A program made the position numbers and the translations under genes. This document shows, piece after piece, positions 9,007 to 22,800 of a DNA stretch of 64,000 nt. This DNA comes from Chaunax sp. Z400 (taxonomy: Eukaryota; Chordata; Actinopteri; Lophiiformes; Chaunacidae). Under the pieces are notes generated by a model. The model was not told where the DNA came from and ran no database searches. It saw only the letters and a list, made by a program, of their open reading frames with translations. Positions within the stretch are counted from its first letter, which is position 1. Each line of letters begins with the position of its first letter. The stretch lies in contig JBAGJB010000231.1 in NCBI GenBank assembly GCA_037577475.1, positions 1 through 64,000 on the forward strand, written 5' to 3'.

Positions 9007-10085
9007 CGGACAAGTGTGGGTTAGGGGTTAGGGTTAGGGTTAGGGTTAGGGTTAAGGGGATAAAAACTCAATGGGGGCCCTACCCGGGTTGGTAACTTTT
9101 GAACGGAAGGTCGTAGAGACTCGGGGATAAGCTCTTTCAACGGTTTTATGGGGTCTCCAAGAACGTCAGCAGGTAAACCGAGTCTCTACGATTTACGGTT
9201 CCCGAGATATGACATGTATTTTTGGTGATTTTTGGAATTTTTGTATCTCGGGAACGGAAGGTCGTAGAGACTCGGGGAGAAGTCTGGCGTGTTCAGAGAC
9301 CACGAATTATGTCCAACGGATCATGGTCCCGAGTCTCTACGACCTTCCGTTCCCGAGTTATACTCAAGTTTATTTTCCCATTGAAGTGAATGGGGTTTGG
9401 TTCGCCTATAGTGAATGTGTGTATCTCGGAAACGGAAGGTCGTAGAGACTCGGGACCAACGTCCGTCTAGGGGTTTATGTGGTCTCTGAGAACACCAGTC
9501 TTTGTCCCGAGTCTGTGCGACCTTCCTTTCCCGAGATATGACATGTCCAGTAGGGGCGTATTTTGAATGTCTGTATCTCGGGAACGGAAGGTCGTAGAGA
9601 CTCGGGGATAAGCTCTTTCAATGGTTTTATGGGGTCTCCAAGAATGCCAGCGGGTAAACCGAGTCTCTACGACTTATGGTTCCCGAGATATGACATGTAT
9701 TTTTGGTGATTTTTGGAATTTTTGTATCTCGGGAACGGAAGGTCGTAGAGACTCGGGGAGAAGTCTGGCGTGTTCAGAGACCACGAATTATGTCCGACGG
9801 ATCATGGTCCCGAGTCTCTACGACCTTCCGTTCCCGAGTTATACTCAAGTTTATTTTCCCATTGAAGTGAATGGGGTTTGGTTCGCCTATAGTGAATGTG
9901 TGTATCTCGGAAACGGAAGGTCGTAGAGACTCGGGACCAACGTCCGTCTAGGGGTTTATGTGGTCTCTGAGAACACCAGTCTTTGTCCCGAGTCTGTGCG
10001 ACCTTCCTTTCCCGAGATATGACATGTCCAGTAGGGGCGTATTTTGAATGTCTGTATCTCGGGAACGGAAGGTCGTAGAGACTCG
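9007..10085 (+). repeat. Block D5: D-Bd-C-A-B-C-A
   Basis: Starts: D9007, B9124, C9275, A9453, B9605, C9756, A9934. Beta haplotype. B9605 reads GACTTATGG. The whole block recurs 3,298 bp downstream as block D7. Confidence 0.95.
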
Positions 10086-12304
10086 CGGACAAGTGTGGGT
10101 TAGGGGTTAGGGTTAGGGTTAGGGTTAGGGTTAAGGGGATAAAAACTCAATGGGGGCCCTACCCGGGTTGGTAACTTTTGAACGGAAGGTCGTAGAGACT
10201 CGGGGATAAGCTCTTTCAACGGTTTTATGGGATCTCCAAGAACGTCAGCAGGTAAACCGAGTCTCTACGATTTACGGTTCCCGAGATATGACATGTATTT
10301 TTGGTGATTTTTGGAATTTTTGTATCTCGGGAACGGAAGGTCGTAGAGACTCGGGGAGAAGTCTGGCGTGTTCAGAGACCACGAATTATGTCCAACGGAT
10401 CATGGTCCCGAGTCTCTACGACCTTCCGTTCCCGAGTTATACTCAAGTTTATTTTCCCATTGAAGTGAATGGGGTTTGGTTCGCCTATAGTGAATGTGTG
10501 TATCTCGGAAACGGAAGGTCGTAGAGACTCGGGCCCAACGTCTGTCTAGGGGTTTATGTGGTCTCTGAGAACACCAGTCTTTGTCCCGAGTCTGTGCGAC
10601 CTTCCTTTCCCGAGATATGACATGTTCAGTAGGGGCGTATTTTGAATGTCTGTATCTCGGGAACGGAAGGTCGTAGAGACTCGTGGAGAAGTCTGGCGTG
10701 TTCAGAGACCACGAATTATGTCCGACGGATCATGGTCCCGAGTCTCTACGACCTTCCGTTCCCGAGTTATACTCAAGTTTATTTTCCAATTGAAGCAAAT
10801 GGGGTTTGGTTCGCCTATAGTGAATGTGTGTATCTCGGAAACGGAAGGTCGTAGAGACTCGGGACCAACGTCCGTCTAGGGGTTTATGTGGTCTCTGAGA
10901 ACACCAGTCTTTGTCCCGAGTCTGTGCGACCTTCCTTTCCCGAGATATGACATGTCCAGTAGGGGCGTATTTTGAATGTCTGTATCTCGGGAACGGAAGG
11001 TCGTAGAGACTCGTGGAGAAGTCTGGCGTGTTCAGAGACCACGAATTATGTCGGACGGATCATGGTCCCGAGTCTCTACGACCTTCCGTTCCCGAGTTAT
11101 ACTCAAGTTTATTTTCCCATTGAAGTGAATGGGGTTTGGTTCGCCTATAGTGAATGTGTGAATCTCGGAAACGGAAGGTCGTAGAGACTCGGGACCAACG
11201 TCCGTCTAGGGGTTTATGTGGTCTCTGAGAACATCAGTCTTTGTCCCGACTCTGTGCGACCTTCCTTTCCCGAGATATGACATGTCCAGTAGGGGCGTAT
11301 TTTGAATGTCTGTATCTCGGGAACGGAAGGTCGTAGAGACTCGGGGATAAGCTCTTTCAATGGTTTTATGGGGTCTCCAAGAATGCCAGCGGGTAAACCG
11401 AGTCTCTAGGACTTACGGTTCCCGAGATATGACATGTATTTTTGGTGATTTTTGGAATTTTGTATCTCGGGAACGGAAGGTCGTAGAGACTCGGGGAGAA
11501 GTCTGGCGTGTTCAGAGACCACGAATTATGTCCGACGGATCATGGTCCCGAGTCTCTACGACCTTCCGTTCCCGAGTTATACTCAAGTTTATTTTCCCAT
11601 TGAAGTGAATGGGGTTTGGTTCGCCTATAGTGAATGTGTGTATCTCGGAAACGGAAGGTCGTAGAGACTCGGTACCAACGTCCGTCTAGGGGTTTATGTG
11701 GTCTCTGAGAACACCAGTCTTCGTCCCGAGTCTGTGCGACCTTCCTTTCCCGAGATATGACATGTCCAGTAGGGGCGTATTTTGAATGTCTGTATCTCGG
11801 GAACGGAAGGTCGTAGAGACTCGTGGAGAAGTGTGGCGTGTTCAGAGACCACGAATTATGTCGGACGGATCATGGTCCCGAGTCTCTACGACCTTCCGTT
11901 CCCGAGTTATACTCAAGTTTATTTTCCCATTGAAGTGAATGGGGTTTGGTTCGCCTATAGTGAATGTGTGTATCTCGGAAACGGAAGGTCGTAGAGACTC
12001 GGGACCAACGTCCGTCTAGGGGTTTATGTGGTATCTGAGAACACCAGTCTTTGTCCCGAGTCTGTGCGACCTTCCTTTCCCGAGATATGACATGTCCAGT
12101 AGGGGCGTATTTTGAATGTCTGTATCTCGGGAACGGAAGGTCGTAGAGACTCGGGGATAAGCTCTTTCAATGGTTTTATGGGGTCTCCAAGAATGCCAGC
12201 GGGTAAACCGAGTCTCTACGACTTACGGTTCCCGAGATATGACATGTATTTTTGGTGATTTTTGGAATTTTTGTATCTCGGGAACGGAAGGTCGTACAGA
12301 CTCG
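10086..12304 (+). repeat. Block D6: D-Bd-C-A-C-A-C-A-B-C-A-C-A-B
   Basis: Starts: D10086, B10203, C10354, A10532, C10684, A10862, C11014, A11192, B11344, C11494, A11672, C11824, A12002, B12154. Three C-A cassettes in a row without linker make this block unusual. Bd reads GGGATCTCC. A10532 is the GGCCCAACGTCTG subtype with ACATGTTCAG. From C10684 onward this is copy two of the 3,298-bp duplication. Confidence 0.95.
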
Positions 12305-13383
12305 CGGACAAGTGTGGGTTAGGGGTTAGGGTTAGGGTTAGGGTTAGGGTTAAGGGGATAAAAACTCAATGGGGGCCCTACCCGGGTTGGTAACTTTTGA
12401 ACGGAAGGTCGTAGAGACTCGGGGATAAGCTCTTTCAACGGTTTTATGGGGTCTCCAAGAACGTCAGCAGGTAAACCGAGTCTCTACGATTTACGGTTCC
12501 CGAGATATGACATGTATTTTTGGTGATTTTTGGAATTTTTGTATCTCGGGAACGGAAGGTCGTAGAGACTCGGGGAGAAGTCTGGCGTGTTCAGAGACCA
12601 CGAATTATGTCCAACGGATCATGGTCCCGAGTCTCTACGACCTTCCGTTCCCGAGTTATACTCAAGTTTATTTTCCCATTGAAGTGAATGGGGTTTGGTT
12701 CGCCTATAGTGAATGTGTGTATCTCGGAAACGGAAGGTCGTAGAGACTCGGGACCAACGTCCGTCTAGGGGTTTATGTGGTCTCTGAGAACACCAGTCTT
12801 TGTCCCGAGTCTGTGCGACCTTCCTTTCCCGAGATATGACATGTCCAGTAGGGGCGTATTTTGAATGTCTGTATCTCGGGAACGGAAGGTCGTAGAGACT
12901 CGGGGATAAGCTCTTTCAATGGTTTTATGGGGTCTCCAAGAATGCCAGCGGGTAAACCGAGTCTCTACGACTTATGGTTCCCGAGATATGACATGTATTT
13001 TTGGTGATTTTTGGAATTTTTGTATCTCGGGAACGGAAGGTCGTAGAGACTCGGGGAGAAGTCTGGCGTGTTCAGAGACCACGAATTATGTCCGACGGAT
13101 CATGGTCCCGAGTCTCTACGACCTTCCGTTCCCGAGTTATACTCAAGTTTATTTTCCCATTGAAGTGAATGGGGTTTGGTTCGCCTATAGTGAATGTGTG
13201 TATCTCGGAAACGGAAGGTCGTAGAGACTCGGGACCAACGTCCGTCTAGGGGTTTATGTGGTCTCTGAGAACACCAGTCTTTGTCCCGAGTCTGTGCGAC
13301 CTTCCTTTCCCGAGATATGACATGTCCAGTAGGGGCGTATTTTGAATGTCTGTATCTCGGGAACGGAAGGTCGTAGAGACTCG
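12305..13383 (+). repeat. Block D7: D-Bd-C-A-B-C-A
   Basis: Starts: D12305, B12422, C12573, A12751, B12903, C13054, A13232. Beta haplotype. Copy of block D5, including GACTTATGG in the second B. Confidence 0.95.
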
Positions 13384-14613
13384 CGGACAAGTGTGGGTTA
13401 GGGGTTAGGGTTAGGGTTAGGGTTAGGGTTAAGGGGATAAAAACTCAATGGGGGCCCTACCCGGGTTGGTAACTTTTGAACGGAAGGTCGTAGAGACTCG
13501 GGGATAAGCTCTTTCAACGGTTTTATGGGATCTCCAAGAACGTCAGCAGGTAAACCGAGTCTCTACGATTTACGGTTCCCGAGATATGACATGTATTTTT
13601 GGTGATTTTTGGAATTTTTGTATCTCGGGAACGGAAGGTCGTAGAGACTCGGGGAGAAGTCTGGCGTGTTCAGAGACCACGAATTATGTCGGACGGATCA
13701 TGGTCCCGAGTCTCTACGACCTTCCGTTCCCGAGTTATACTCAAGTTTATTTTCCCATTGAAGTGAATGGGGTTTGGTTCGCCTATAGTGAATGTGTGTA
13801 TCTCGGAAACGGAAGGTCGTAGAGACTCGGGACCAACGTCCGTCTAGGGGTTTATGTGGTCTCTGAGAACACCAGTCTTTGTCCCGAGTCTGTGCGACCT
13901 TCCTTTCCCGAGATATGACATGTCCAGTAGGGGCGTATTTTGAATGTCTGTATCTCGGGAACGGAAGGTCGTAGAGACTCGGGGATAAGCTCTTTCAATG
14001 GTTTTATGGGGTCTCCAAGAATGCCAGCGGGTAAACCGAGTCTCTACGACTTACGGTTCCCGAGATATGACATGTATTTTTGGTGATTTTTGGAATTTTT
14101 GTATCTCGGGAACGGAAGGTCGTAGAGACTCGTGGAGAAGTCTGGCGTGTTCAGAGACCACGAATTATGTCCGACGGATCAGGGTCCCGAGTCTCTACGA
14201 CCTTCCGTTCCCGAGTTATACTCAAGTTTATTTTCCCATTGAAGTGAATGGGGTTTGGTTCGCCTATAGTGAATGTGTGTATCTCGGAAACGGAAGGTCG
14301 TAGAGACTCGGGACCAATGTCCGTCTAGGGGTTTATGTGGTCTCTTAGAACACCAGTCTTTGTCCCGAGTCTGTGCGACCTTCCTTTCCCGAGATATGAC
14401 ATGTCCAGTAGGGGCGTATTTTGAATGTCTGTATCTCGGGAACGGAAGGTCGTAGAGACTCGGGGATAAGCTCTTTCAATGGTTTTATGGGGTCTCCAAG
14501 AATGCCAGCGGGTAAACCGAGTCTCTACGACTTACGGTTCCCGAGATATGACATGTATTTTTGGTGATTTTTGGAATTTTTGTATCTCGGGAACGGAAGG
14601 TCGTAGAGACTCG
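13384..14613 (+). repeat. Block D8: D-Bd-C-A-B-C-A-B
   Basis: Starts: D13384, B13501, C13652, A13830, B13982, C14133, A14311, B14463. Bd has GGGATCTCC as in D6, but C13652 has TCGGACGG where D6 has TCCAACGG, marking the end of the 3,298-bp match. A14311 carries CAATGTCCG (T at 14318) and CTCTTAG. Confidence 0.94.
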
Positions 14614-15692
14614 CGGACAAGTGTGGGTTAGGGGTTAGGGTTAGGGTTAGGGTTAGGGTTAAGGGGATAAAAACTCAATGGGGGCCCTACCCGGGTTGGT
14701 AACTTTTGAACGGAAGGTCGTAGAGACTCGGGGATAAGCTCTTTCAACGGTTTTATGGGGTCTCCAAGAACGTCAGCAGGTAAACCGAGTCTCTACGATT
14801 TACGGTTCCCGAGATATGACATGTATTTTTGGTGATTTTTGGAATTTTTGTATCTCGGGAACGGAAGGTCGTAGAGACTCGGGGAGAAGTCTGGCGTGTT
14901 CAGAGACCACGAATTATGTCCAACGGATCATGGTCCCGAGTCTCTACGACCTTCCGTTCCCGAGTTATACTCAAGTTTATTTTCCCATTGAAGTGAATGG
15001 GGTTTGGTTCGCCTATAGTGAATGTGTGTATCTCGGAAACGGAAGGTCGTAGAGACTCGGGACCAACGTCCGTCTAGGGGTTTATGTGGTCTCTGAGAAC
15101 ACCAGTCTTTGTCCCGAGTCTGTGCGACCTTCCTTTCCCGAGATATGACATGTCCAGTAGGGGCGTATTTTGAATGTCTGTATCTCGGGAACGGAAGGTC
15201 GTAGAGACTCGGGGATAAGCTCTTTCAATGGTTTTATGGGGTCTCAAAGAATGCCAGCGGGTAAACCGAGTCTCTACGACTTACGGTTCCCGAGATATGA
15301 CATGTATTTTTGGTGATTTTTGGAATTTTTGTATCTCGGGAACGGAAGGTCGTAGAGACTCGGGGAGAAGTCTGGCGTGTTCAGAGACCACGAATTATGT
15401 CCGACGGATCATGGTCCCGAGTCTCTACGACCTTCCGTTCCCGAGTTATACTCAAGTTTATTTTCCCATTGAAGTGAATGGGGTTTGGTTCGCCTATAGT
15501 GAATGTGTGTATCTCGGAAACGGAAGGTCGTAGAGACTCGGGACCAACGTCCGTCTAGGGGTTTATGTGGTCTCTGAGAACACCAGTCTTTGTCCCGAGT
15601 CTGTGCGACCTTCCTTTCCCGAGATATGACATGTCCAGTAGGGGCGTATTTTGAATGTCTGTATCTCGGGAACGGAAGGTCGTAGAGACTCG
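14614..15692 (+). repeat. Block D9: D-Bd-C-A-B-C-A
   Basis: Starts: D14614, B14731, C14882, A15060, B15212, C15363, A15541. Beta haplotype. B15212 has CTCAAAG. Recurs 2,633 bp downstream as block D11. Confidence 0.95.
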
Positions 15693-17246
15693 CGGACAAG
15701 TGTGGGTTAGGGGTTAGGGTTAGGGTTAGGGTTAAGGGGATAAAAACTCAATGGGGGCCCTACCCGGGTTGGTAACTTTTGAACGGAAGGTCGTAGAGAC
15801 TCGGGGATAAGCTCTTTCAACGGTTTTATGGGATCTCCAAGAACGTCAGCAGGTAAACCGAGTCTCTACGATTTACGGTTCCCGAGATATGACATGTATT
15901 TTTGGTGATTTTTGGAATTTTTGTATCTCGGGAACGGAAGGTCGTAGAGACTCGGGGAGAAGTCTGGCGTGTTCAGAGACCACGAATTATGTCCAACGGA
16001 TCATGGTCCCGAGTCTCTACGACCTTCCGTTCCCGAGTTATACTCAAGTTTATTTTCCCATTGAAGTGAATGGGGTTTGGTTCGCCTATAGTGAATGTGT
16101 GTATCTCGGAAACGGAAGGTCGTAGAGACTCGGGCCCAACGTCTGTCTAGGGGTTTATGTGGTCTCTGAGAACACCAGTCTTTGTCCCGAGTCTGTGCGA
16201 CCTTCCTTTCCCGAGATATGACATGTTCAGTAGGGGCGTATTTTGAATGTCTGTATCTCGGGAACGGAAGGTCGTAGAGACTCGTGGAGAAGTCTGGCGT
16301 GTTCAGAGACCACGAATTATGTCGGACGGATCATGGTCCCGAGTCTCTACGACCTTCCGTTCCCGAGTTATACTCAAGTTTATTTTCCCATTGAAGTGAA
16401 TGGGGTTTGGTTCGCCTATAGTGAATGTGTGTATCTCGGAAACGGAAGGTCGTAGAGACTCGGGACCAACGTCCGTCTAGGGGTTTATGTGGTCTCTGAG
16501 AACACCAGTCTTTGTCCCGAGTCTGTGCGACCTTCCTTTCCCGAGATATGACATGTCCAGTAGGGGCGTATTTTGAATGTCTGTATCTCGGGAACGGAAG
16601 GTCGTAGAGACTCGGGGATAAGCTCTTTCAATGGTTTTATGGGGTCTCCAAGAATGCCAGCGGGTAAACCGAGTCTCTACGACTTACGGTTCCCGAGATA
16701 TGACATGTATTTTTGGTGATTTTTGGAATTTTTGTATCTCGGGAACGGAAGGTCGTAGAGACTCGTGGAGAAGTCTGGCGTGTTCAGAGACCACGAATTA
16801 TGTCCGACGGATCAGGGTCCCGAGTCTCTACGACCTTCCGTTCCCGAGTTATACTCAAGTTTATTTTCCCATTGAAGTGAATGGGGTTTGGTTCGCCTAT
16901 AGTGAATGTGTGTATCTCGGAAACGGAAGGTCGTAGAGACTCGGGACCAATGTCCGTCTAGGGGTTTATGTGGTCTCTTAGAACACCAGTCTTTGTCCCG
17001 AGTCTGTGCGACCTTCCTTTCCCGAGATATGACATGTCCAGTAGGGGCGTATTTTGAATGTCTGTATCTCGGGAACGGAAGGTCGTAGAGACTCGGGGAT
17101 AAGCTCTTTCAATGGTTTTATGGGGTCTCCAAGAATGCCAGCGGGTAAACCGAGTCTCTACGACTTACGGTTCCCGAGATATGACATGTATTTTTGGTGA
17201 TTTTTGGAATTTTTGTATCTCGGGAACGGAAGGTCGTAGAGACTCG
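15693..17246 (+). repeat. Block D10: short D-Bd-C-A-C-A-B-C-A-B
   Basis: Starts: D15693 (111 bp), B15804, C15955, A16133, C16285, A16463, B16615, C16766, A16944, B17096. Bd has GGGATCTCC; A16133 is the GGCCCAACGTCTG subtype with ACATGTTCAG; A16944 has CAATGTCCG (T at 16951) and CTCTTAG. The part from A16133 recurs at A28616, 12,483 bp away. Confidence 0.95.
15704..15739 (+). repeat. Telomeric tract, short form (D10, 111-bp module)
   Basis: One TTAGGG fewer than the standard form: TTAGGGG, three TTAGGG and TTAAGGGG. The same short form is in D12 and D28. D21, D40 and D44 reach the same length with one TTAGGT unit inside. Confidence 0.93.
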
Positions 17247-18325
17247 CGGACAAGTGTGGGTTAGGGGTTAGGGTTAGGGTTAGGGTTAGGGTTAAGGGGA
17301 TAAAAACTCAATGGGGGCCCTACCCGGGTTGGTAACTTTTGAACGGAAGGTCGTAGAGACTCGGGGATAAGCTCTTTCAACGGTTTTATGGGGTCTCCAA
17401 GAACGTCAGCAGGTAAACCGAGTCTCTACGATTTACGGTTCCCGAGATATGACATGTATTTTTGGTGATTTTTGGAATTTTTGTATCTCGGGAACGGAAG
17501 GTCGTAGAGACTCGGGGAGAAGTCTGGCGTGTTCAGAGACCACGAATTATGTCCAACGGATCATGGTCCCGAGTCTCTACGACCTTCCGTTCCCGAGTTA
17601 TACTCAAGTTTATTTTCCCATTGAAGTGAATGGGGTTTGGTTCGCCTATAGTGAATGTGTGTATCTCGGAAACGGAAGGTCGTAGAGACTCGGGACCAAC
17701 GTCCGTCTAGGGGTTTATGTGGTCTCTGAGAACACCAGTCTTTGTCCCGAGTCTGTGCGACCTTCCTTTCCCGAGATATGACATGTCCAGTAGGGGCGTA
17801 TTTTGAATGTCTGTATCTCGGGAACGGAAGGTCGTAGAGACTCGGGGATAAGCTCTTTCAATGGTTTTATGGGGTCTCAAAGAATGCCAGCGGGTAAACC
17901 GAGTCTCTACGACTTACGGTTCCCGAGATATGACATGTATTTTTGGTGATTTTTGGAATTTTTGTATCTCGGGAACGGAAGGTCGTAGAGACTCGGGGAG
18001 AAGTCTGGCGTGTTCAGAGACCACGAATTATGTCCGACGGATCATGGTCCCGAGTCTCTACGACCTTCCGTTCCCGAGTTATACTCAAGTTTATTTTCCC
18101 ATTGAAGTGAATGGGGTTTGGTTCGCCTATAGTGAATGTGTGTATCTCGGAAACGGAAGGTCGTAGAGACTCGGGACCAACGTCCGTCTAGGGGTTTATG
18201 TGGTCTCTGAGAACACCAGTCTTTGTCCCGAGTCTGTGCGACCTTCCTTTCCCGAGATATGACATGTCCAGTAGGGGCGTATTTTGAATGTCTGTATCTC
18301 GGGAACGGAAGGTCGTAGAGACTCG
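17247..18325 (+). repeat. Block D11: D-Bd-C-A-B-C-A
   Basis: Starts: D17247, B17364, C17515, A17693, B17845, C17996, A18174. Beta haplotype. Copy of block D9, including CTCAAAG in the second B. Confidence 0.95.
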
Positions 18326-19879
18326 CGGACAAGTGTGGGTTAGGGGTTAGGGTTAGGGTTAGGGTTAAGGGGATAAAAACTCAATGGGGGCCCTACCCGG
18401 GTTGGTAACTTTTGAACGGAAGGTCGTAGAGACTCGGGGATAAGCTCTTTCAACGGTTTTATGGGATCTCCAAGAACGTCAGCAGGTAAACCGAGTCTCT
18501 ACGATTTACGGTTCCCGAGATATGACATGTATTTTTGGTGATTTTTGGAATTTTTGTATCTCGGGAACGGAAGGTCGTAGAGACTCGGGGAGAAGTCTGG
18601 CGTGTTCAGAGACCACGAATTATGTCCAACGGATCATGGTCCCGAGTCTCTACGACCTTCCGTTCCCGAGTTATACTCAAGTTTATTTTCCCATTGAAGT
18701 GAATGGGGTTTGGTTCGCCTATAGTGAATGTGTGTATCTCGGAAACGGAAGGTCGTAGAGACTCGGGCCCAACGTCTGTCTAGGGGTTTATGTGGTCTCT
18801 GAGAACACCAGTCTTTGTCCCGAGTCTGTGCGACCTTCCTTTCCCGAGATATGACATGTCCAGTAGGGGCGTATTTTGAATGTCTGTATCTCGGGAACGG
18901 AAGGTCGTAGAGACTCGGGGAGAAGTCTGGCGTGTTCAGAGACCACGAATTATGTCGGACGGATCATGGTCCCGAGTCTCTACGACCTTCCGTTCCCGAG
19001 TTATACTCAAGTTTATTTTCCCATTGAAGTGAATATGGTTTGGTTCGCCTATAGTGAATGTGTGTATCTCGGAAACGGAAGGTCGTAGAGACTCGGGACC
19101 AACGTCCGTCTAGGGGTTTATGTGGTCTCTGAGAACACCAGTCTTTGTCCCGAGTCTGTGCGACCTTCCTTTCCCGAGATATGACATGTCCAGTAGGGGC
19201 GTATTTTGAATGTCTGTATCTCGGGAACGGAAGGTCGTAGAGACTCGGGGATAAGCTCTTTCAATGGTTTTATGGGGTCTCCAAGAATGCCAGCGGGTAA
19301 ACCGAGTCTCTACGACTTACGGTTCCCGAGATATGACATGTATTTTTGGTGATTTTTGGAATTTTTGTATCTCGGGAACGGAAGGTCGTAGAGACTCGTG
19401 GAGAAGTCTGGCGTGTTCAGAGACCACGAATTATGTCGGACGGATCATGGTCCCGAGTCTCTACGACCTTCCGTTCCCGAGTTATACTCAAGTTTATTTT
19501 CCCATTGAAGTGAATGGGGTTTGGTCCGCCTATAGTGAATGTGTGTATCTCGGAAACGGAAGGTCGTAGAGACTCGGGACCAACGTCCGTCTAGGGGTTT
19601 ATGTGGTCTCTGAGAACACCAGTCTTTGTCCCGAGTCTGTGCGACCTTCCTTTCCCGAGATATGACATGTCCAGTAGGGGCGTATTTTGAATGTCTGTAT
19701 CTCGGGAACGGAAGGTCGTAGAGACTCGGGGATAAGCTCTTTCAATGGTTTTATGGGGTCTCCAAGAATGCCAGCGGGTAAACCGAGTCTCTACGACTTA
19801 CGGTTCCCGAGATATGACATGTATTTTTGGTGATTTTTGGAATTTTTGTATCTCGGGAACGGAAGGTCGTAGAGACTCG
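18326..19879 (+). repeat. Block D12: short D-Bd-C-A-C-A-B-C-A-B
   Basis: Starts: D18326 (111 bp), B18437, C18588, A18766, C18918, A19096, B19248, C19399, A19577, B19729. It starts as a copy of block D10 but A18766 has ACATGTCCAG where A16133 has ACATGTTCAG. C18918 has a private GTGAATATGG. C19399 is the first GGTCCGCC loop of the window. Confidence 0.95.
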
Positions 19880-22800
19880 CGGACAAGTGTGGGTTAGGGG
19901 TTAGGGTTAGGGTTAGGGTTAGGGTTAAGGGGATAAAAACTCAATGGGGGCCCTACCCGGGTTGGTAACTTTTGAACGGAAGGTCGTAGAGACTCGGGGA
20001 TAAGCTCTTTCAACGGTTTTATGGGGTCTCCAAGAACGTCAGCAGGTAAACCGAGTCTCTACGATTTACGGTTCCCGAGATATGACATGTATTTTTGGTG
20101 ATTTTTGGAATTTTTTTATCTCGGGAACGGAAGGTCGTAGAGACTCGGGGAGAAGTCTGGCGTGTTCAGAGACCACGAATTATGTCGGACGGATCATGGT
20201 CCCGAGTCTCTACGACCTTCCGTTCCCGAGTTATACTCAAGTTTATTTTCCCATTGAAGTGAATGGGGTTTGGTTCGCCTATAGTGAATGTGTGTATCTC
20301 GGAAACGGAAGGTCGTAGAGACTCGGGCCCAACGTCTGTCTAGGGGTTTATGTGGTCTCTGAGAACACCAGTCTTTGTCCCGAGTCTGTGCGACCTTCCT
20401 TTCCCGAGATATGACATGTCCAGTAGGGGCGTATTTTGAATGTCTGTATCTCGGGAACGGAAGGTCGTAGAGACTCGGGGAGAAGTCTGGCGTGTTCAGA
20501 GACCACGAATTATGTCGGACGGATCATCGTCCCGAGTCTCTACGACCTTCCGTTCCCGAGTTATACTCAAGTTTATTTTCCCATTGAAGTGAATGGGGTT
20601 TGGTTCGCCTATAGTGAATGTGTGTATCTCGGAAACGGAAGGTCGTAGAGACTCGGGACCAACGTCCGTCTAGGGGTTTATGTGGTCTCTGAGAACACCA
20701 GTCTTTGTCCCGAGTCTGTGCGACCTTCCTTTCCCGAGATATGACATGTCCAGTAGGGGCGTATTTTGAATGTCTGTATCTCGGGAACGGAAGGTCGTAG
20801 AGACTCGGGGATAAGCTCTTTCAATGGTTTTATGGGGTCTCCAAGAATGCCAGCGGGTAAACCGAGTCTCTACGACTTACGGTTCCCGAGATATGACATG
20901 TATTTTTGGTGATTTTTGGAATTTTTGTATCTCGGGAACGGAAGGTCGTAGAGACTCGTGGAGAAGTCTGGCGTGTTCAGAGACCACGAATTATGTCGGA
21001 CGGATCATGGTCCCGAGTCTCTACGACCTTCCGTTCCCGAGTTATACTCAAGTTTATTTTCCCATTGAAGTGAATGGGGTTTGGTCCGCCTATAGTGAAT
21101 GTGTGTATCTCGGAAACGGAAGGTCGTAGAGACTCGGGACCAACGTCCGTCTAGGGGTTTATGTGGTCTCTGAGAACACCAGTCTTTGTCCCGAGTCTGT
21201 GCGACCTTCCTTTCCCGAGATATGACATGTCCAGTAGGGGCGTATTTTGAATGTCTGTATCTCGGGAACGGAAGGTCGTAGAGACTCGGGGATAAGCTCT
21301 TTCAATGGTTTTATGGGGTCTCCAAGAATGCCAGCGGGTAAACCGAGTCTCTACGACTTACGGTTCCCGAGATATGACATGTATTTTTGGTGATTTTTGG
21401 AATTTTTGTATCTCGGGAACGGAAGGTCGTAGAGACTCGTGGAGAAGTCTGGCGTGTTCAGAGACCACGAATTATGTCGGACGGATCATGGTCCCGAGTC
21501 TCTACGACCTTCCGTTCCCGAGTTATACTCAAGTTTATTTTCCCATTGAAGTGAATGGGGTTTGGTCCGCCTATAGTGAATGTGTGTATCTCGGAAACGG
21601 AAGGTCGTAGAGACTCGGGACCAACGTCCGTCTAGGGGTTTATGTGGTCTCTGAGAACACCAGTCTTTGTCCCGAGTCTGTGCGACCTTCCTTTCCCGAG
21701 ATATGACATGTCCAGTAGGGGCGTATTTTGAATGTCTGTATCTCGGGAACGGAAGGTCGTAGAGACTCGGGGATAAGCTCTTTCAATGGTTTTATGGGGT
21801 CTCCAAGAATGCCAGCGGGTAAACCGAGTCTCTACGACTTACGGTTCCCGAGATATGACATGTATTTTTGGTGATTTTTGGAATTTTTGTATCTCGGGAA
21901 CGGAAGGTCGTAGAGACTCGTGGAGAAGTCTGGCGTGTTCAGAGACCACGAATTATGTCGGACGGATCATGGTCCCGAGTCTCTACGACCTTCCGTTCCC
22001 GAGTTATACTCAAGTTTATTTTCCCATTGAAGTGAATGGGGTTTGGTCCGCCTATAGTGAATGTGTGTATCTCGGAAACGGAAGGTCGTAGAGACTCGGG
22101 ACCAACGTCCGTCTAGGGGTTTATGTGGTCTCTGAGAACACCAGTCTTTGTCCCGAGTCTGTGCGACCTTCCTTTCCCGAGATATGACATGTCCAGTAGG
22201 GGCGTATTTTGAATGTCTGTATCTCGGGAACGGAAGGTCGTAGAGACTCGGGGATAAGCTCTTTCAATGGTTTTATGGGGTCTCCAAGAATGCCAGCGGG
22301 TAAACCGAGTCTCTACGACTTACGGTTCCCGAGATATGACATGTATTTTTGGTGATTTTTGGAATTTTTGTATCTCGGGAACGGAAGGTCGTAGAGACTC
22401 GTGGAGAAGTCTGGCGTGTTCAGAGACCACGAATTATGTCGGACGGATCATGGTCCCGAGTCTCTACGACCTTCCGTTCCCGAGTTATACTCAAGTTTAT
22501 TTTCCCATTGAAGTGAATGGGGTTTGGTCCGCCTATAGTGAATGTGTGTATCTCGGAAACGGAAGGTCGTAGAGACTCGGGACCAACGTCCGTCTAGGGG
22601 TTTATGTGGTCTCTGAGAACACCAGTCTTTGTCCCGAGTCTGTGCGACCTTCCTTTCCCGAGATATGACATGTCCAGTAGGGGCGTATTTTGAATGTCTG
22701 TATCTCGGGAACGGAAGGTCGTAGAGACTCGGGGATAAGCTCTTTCAATGGTTTTATGGGGTCTCCAAGAATGCCAGCGGGTAAACCGAGTCTCTACGAC

